The notes beneath the pieces were generated by a model. That model was given only the letters and a program-made list of their open reading frames with translations, had not been told where the DNA came from and did not search any database. From the NCBI RefSeq assembly GCF_014635085.1, contig NZ_BMCH01000006.1, positions 124,001 through 188,000 on the forward strand: a stretch of 64,000 bases of DNA. Reading direction: 5' to 3'. Positions 58,360 through 64,000 of this stretch are shown one piece after another. Position numbers and translations under genes: made by a program. The stretch's first letter is position 1. The number at the start of each line of letters is the position of its first letter. The DNA comes from Asaia siamensis (GTDB lineage: Bacteria > Pseudomonadota > Alphaproteobacteria > Acetobacterales > Acetobacteraceae).

Positions 58360-59367
58360 ATGCAGATCACGGCTGAAACACCGTTCAAAGCATCGATTGT
58401 GCCTCTTCCGCTTTCCAACATCGCTCAGGGTTTTTCTTCCATTACGTCGAGCGCCGCGCGCGTCGCGCGCCAGGCCACGCTCAATCAGGCAATCACCTGC
58501 GTCGGCATCGGCCTGCACAGCGGGTCCCGTGTGCGCATGGTGCTCAACCCGGCCCCGGTCGATCATGGCATCGTCTTCAAGCGCAGCGATCTGCCAGAAT
58601 CACGACTGATCCCGGCACGTCATGACCATGTGGTCTGCACAAGGCTCAGCACCGTCATCGCTCATCCCGATGCCCCGGGTATCCGTATCGCCACCATTGA
58701 ACATCTGATGGCGGCCCTGCATGCCAATGGCATCGACAACGCGTTGATCGAGATCGACGGCCCTGAAACACCTGTGCTGGACGGTTCTGCTGCCGAGTTC
58801 GACTTTCTGATCCAGTGTGCCGGCACGGTAACGCAGGAGCGTGCCCGCAGCTTCATCGAGGTATTGCGGCCCGTTCGCGTCGAAGAAGCCAGTGGAGCCT
58901 ATGCCGAGCTGCGTCCGGCACGTTCCGGTATGGCCCTGGCCATGTCGATCGATTTCACTGCTTCCGTGATCGGTCAGCAGCGCCACGCGATGCCTCTCAC
59001 CCTTGAGCGTTTCCGTCAGGAAGTCGGGTTCTGCCGTACTTTCGTCGAGCGCAAGGAAATCGAAGCCCTGCAGAAAATGGGGCTCGCCCGTGGTGGCTCG
59101 TTGCACAACGCCATCGTTGTCGAGGACGACACAGTTCTTAATCCATGCGGGCTTCGTCATCCGAAGGAATTCGTCCGTCACAAGCTGATGGATGCGGTGG
59201 GCGATCTTTATCTGGCTGGCCATACGCTTCAGGCCGGGTTCATGGGTCACAAATCAGGCCATGGGCTAAACAATCGCCTTCTGCATGCCCTTTTCGCCTC
59301 GCCGGAAAATTGGCGTCTTGTCGATGGCGAAAGGGCCGAACAGCCCGTGTTGCGCGCTACAGCGTAA
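58360..59367 (+). CDS. lpxC: UDP-3-O-acyl-GlcNAc deacetylase
   Basis: The committed, zinc-dependent step of lipid A synthesis. The 335-residue protein carries about 35 extra N-terminal residues before the family start QATLNQAITCVGIGLHSG. Zinc and catalytic residues are seen in TIEHLMAAL and HKLMDAVGDLYLAGH. Position after ftsZ is conserved. An AGGAGAG ribosome site precedes the ATG. Confidence 0.96.
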   Translation: MQITAETPFKASIVPLPLSNIAQGFSSITSSAARVARQATLNQAITCVGIGLHSGSRVRMVLNPAPVDHGIVFKRSDLPESRLIPARHDHVVCTRLSTVIAHPDAPGIRIATIEHLMAALHANGIDNALIEIDGPETPVLDGSAAEFDFLIQCAGTVTQERARSFIEVLRPVRVEEASGAYAELRPARSGMALAMSIDFTASVIGQQRHAMPLTLERFRQEVGFCRTFVERKEIEALQKMGLARGGSLHNAIVVEDDTVLNPCGLRHPKEFVRHKLMDAVGDLYLAGHTLQAGFMGHKSGHGLNNRLLHALFASPENWRLVDGERAEQPVLRATA

Positions 59368-59446
59368 GCGCAACGATCTCATGCGCCCAGGTCTTCCGCG
59401 AACGGTAAGGCGTGATATAAGACCGTTCGTCAGTGGAAGAGTCGGC

Positions 59447-60325
59447 ATGCATCAGAACACAGAACGTAACGTTATTCCTGCTCCCAAGCGTCAGCGTCTC
59501 GTTGCCGCAATGATGGCGAGCAGTTTTCTGCTCCTGAGCGGTTGCTCGATCTTTTCCAACAAGGAAGAGGTCAAGGCGCCCAAAGTAGCGAGCGCCGAAA
59601 CACTGTATAATTACGGTATCGATGCCCTGCATTCGAAGCGCTATACGCTGGCGAGCGGTGAGTTCGAACTGCTGCAACAGAATTATCCGTATTCCGGTTA
59701 TGTCGGCAATGCTGAGCTGATGGAAGGCTATGCCTATTACCTGCAGGGCGAATATGCGCTCTCGGTTCAGCAGCTCGAGCGCTATCTGCTTCTGCATCCG
59801 ACCAGCCCTGACGCTGCCTATGCCTATTATCTGCGCGCGCTCTGCTATTACGAGCAGATTGCCGAAGTCCAGCGTGACCAGCAGGGAACTGTCGAAGCCC
59901 TGAACGCTCTCGAGGAAGTGGTGACACGCTTCCCACAGACGGCTTATGCCCGTGATGCCCAGCTCAAGATCGATCTCTGCCGCGACCATCTGGCTGGCAA
60001 GGAAATGCTTGTTGGCCGCTATTACCAGCAACAGCATAACTACGAAGCCGCTCTGGGGCGTTATCAGCGCGTCGTAGCCGATTTCCAGACGACCAACCAC
60101 GTTGCCGAAGCGCTCGAGCGCATCGTCGAAGTCGATCTCCAGCTTGGCATGGTCGATGAAGCACGCAAGGCGACCTCGGTGCTGGGCTATAACTATCCCA
60201 ACAGCCAGTGGTATCGTTACAGCTACAACCTGCTCCGCAACCGCAACCTGCTGCCCGAAAACAGCAAGGCACCGGGTTCCGGCAAGCGCGGCTTCTTCGG
60301 GCGCGCCTGGCATTCGGTTTTCTGA
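59447..60325 (+). CDS. bamD: Outer-membrane assembly lipoprotein BamD
   Basis: An essential lipoprotein of the BAM complex. The ATG at 59447 has a GGAAGAG site and gives 292 residues. The signal sequence leads to the lipobox LLLSGC, then about five TPR repeats (LYNYGIDALHSKRYTLASGEF, YAYYLQGEYALSVQQLERYL and others). The frame is open upstream into lpxC but without family character. It lies between lpxC and recN, the normal alphaproteobacterial place. Confidence 0.95.
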   Translation: MHQNTERNVIPAPKRQRLVAAMMASSFLLLSGCSIFSNKEEVKAPKVASAETLYNYGIDALHSKRYTLASGEFELLQQNYPYSGYVGNAELMEGYAYYLQGEYALSVQQLERYLLLHPTSPDAAYAYYLRALCYYEQIAEVQRDQQGTVEALNALEEVVTRFPQTAYARDAQLKIDLCRDHLAGKEMLVGRYYQQQHNYEAALGRYQRVVADFQTTNHVAEALERIVEVDLQLGMVDEARKATSVLGYNYPNSQWYRYSYNLLRNRNLLPENSKAPGSGKRGFFGRAWHSVF

Positions 60326-60403
60326 TCCGAAACAAGGCTTTCCGCTGGTGTCATACGTTGCTGCCAGCGAAACCTTCTTGCCGCATTTTCAGGATTCCGC
60401 CTC

Positions 60404-64000
<3,597 letters not shown>

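Noticed and set aside
59357-60313. 318-codon minus-strand frame
   Set aside because: Antisense shadow of bamD, which has a clear lipobox and TPR pattern.

Overview
The window reads as chromosomal core DNA of an alphaproteobacterium, most likely an acetic acid bacterium (Acetobacteraceae). The base composition looks moderately GC-rich and the coding is dense. It carries a complete alphaproteobacterial division and cell-wall (dcw) cluster, a MucR/Ros regulator, a GapR (DUF2312) protein, an alphaproteobacterial-type FtsL, and a PetP/PetR-like regulator pair. Genus cannot be decided from sequence reading alone. No insertion sequence, prophage, CRISPR array or rRNA operon was seen.

Layout. 1-2.9 kb (minus): DUF177-rpmF-plsX-fabH, the conserved link between ribosomal protein L32 and fatty acid/phospholipid synthesis; fabH runs off the left edge. 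A divergent bamE lipoprotein gene follows. 3.7-6.8 kb (minus): def, a MarR regulator, an OmpR-type response regulator and a sensor kinase, tightly packed. 7.0-13.8 kb: rpsU; an exported prolyl oligopeptidase-family peptidase; an Lrp regulator coupled to two membrane glycosyltransferases; divergent trxB. 13.9-16.8 kb: LysR regulator, ihfB-sppA, mucR. An AT-rich gap of about 0.9 kb follows. 17.7-22.6 kb: a FUSC-family transporter coupled to guanine deaminase, an esterase lipoprotein, and yjdM. 22.8-26.0 kb: tRNA-Ser(CGA), rplU-rpmA, obgE-proB. 26.1-33.6 kb (minus): a Tat-signal SDR, a low-complexity membrane protein, then a histidine acid phosphatase, a TonB-dependent transducer, FecR and a FecI-type sigma factor. 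33.7-37.2 kb: gapR, zwf plus a small membrane-anchored protein, and an HSL-type hydrolase. 37.8-38.2 kb: RNase P RNA.

38.6-64 kb (plus): mraZ-rsmH-ftsL-ftsI-murE-murF-mraY-murD-ftsW-murG-murC-murB-ddl-ftsQ-ftsA-ftsZ-lpxC-bamD-recN-ligA, with ligA cut by the right edge. Most neighbouring pairs from mraZ to ftsA share 1-4 bases or are separated by at most about 30; the murG-murC gap is 55 bases, and larger gaps flank ftsZ. Together these genes make the peptidoglycan precursor, polymerise and crosslink it at the septum, build the Z-ring, start lipid A synthesis and assemble outer-membrane proteins. A clear MraZ operator (10-bp-spaced TGGGA repeats on the minus strand) lies upstream.

The part least like housekeeping DNA is 28.3-33.6 kb. 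It looks like a cell-surface-signalling operon in which a TonB-dependent transducer is paired with a phytase-like phosphatase. Other points of interest are the Lrp/glycosyltransferase cluster, the FUSC-guanine deaminase pair with an in-frame stop near its apparent start, a much-extended FtsL, and several long perfect hairpins between genes.
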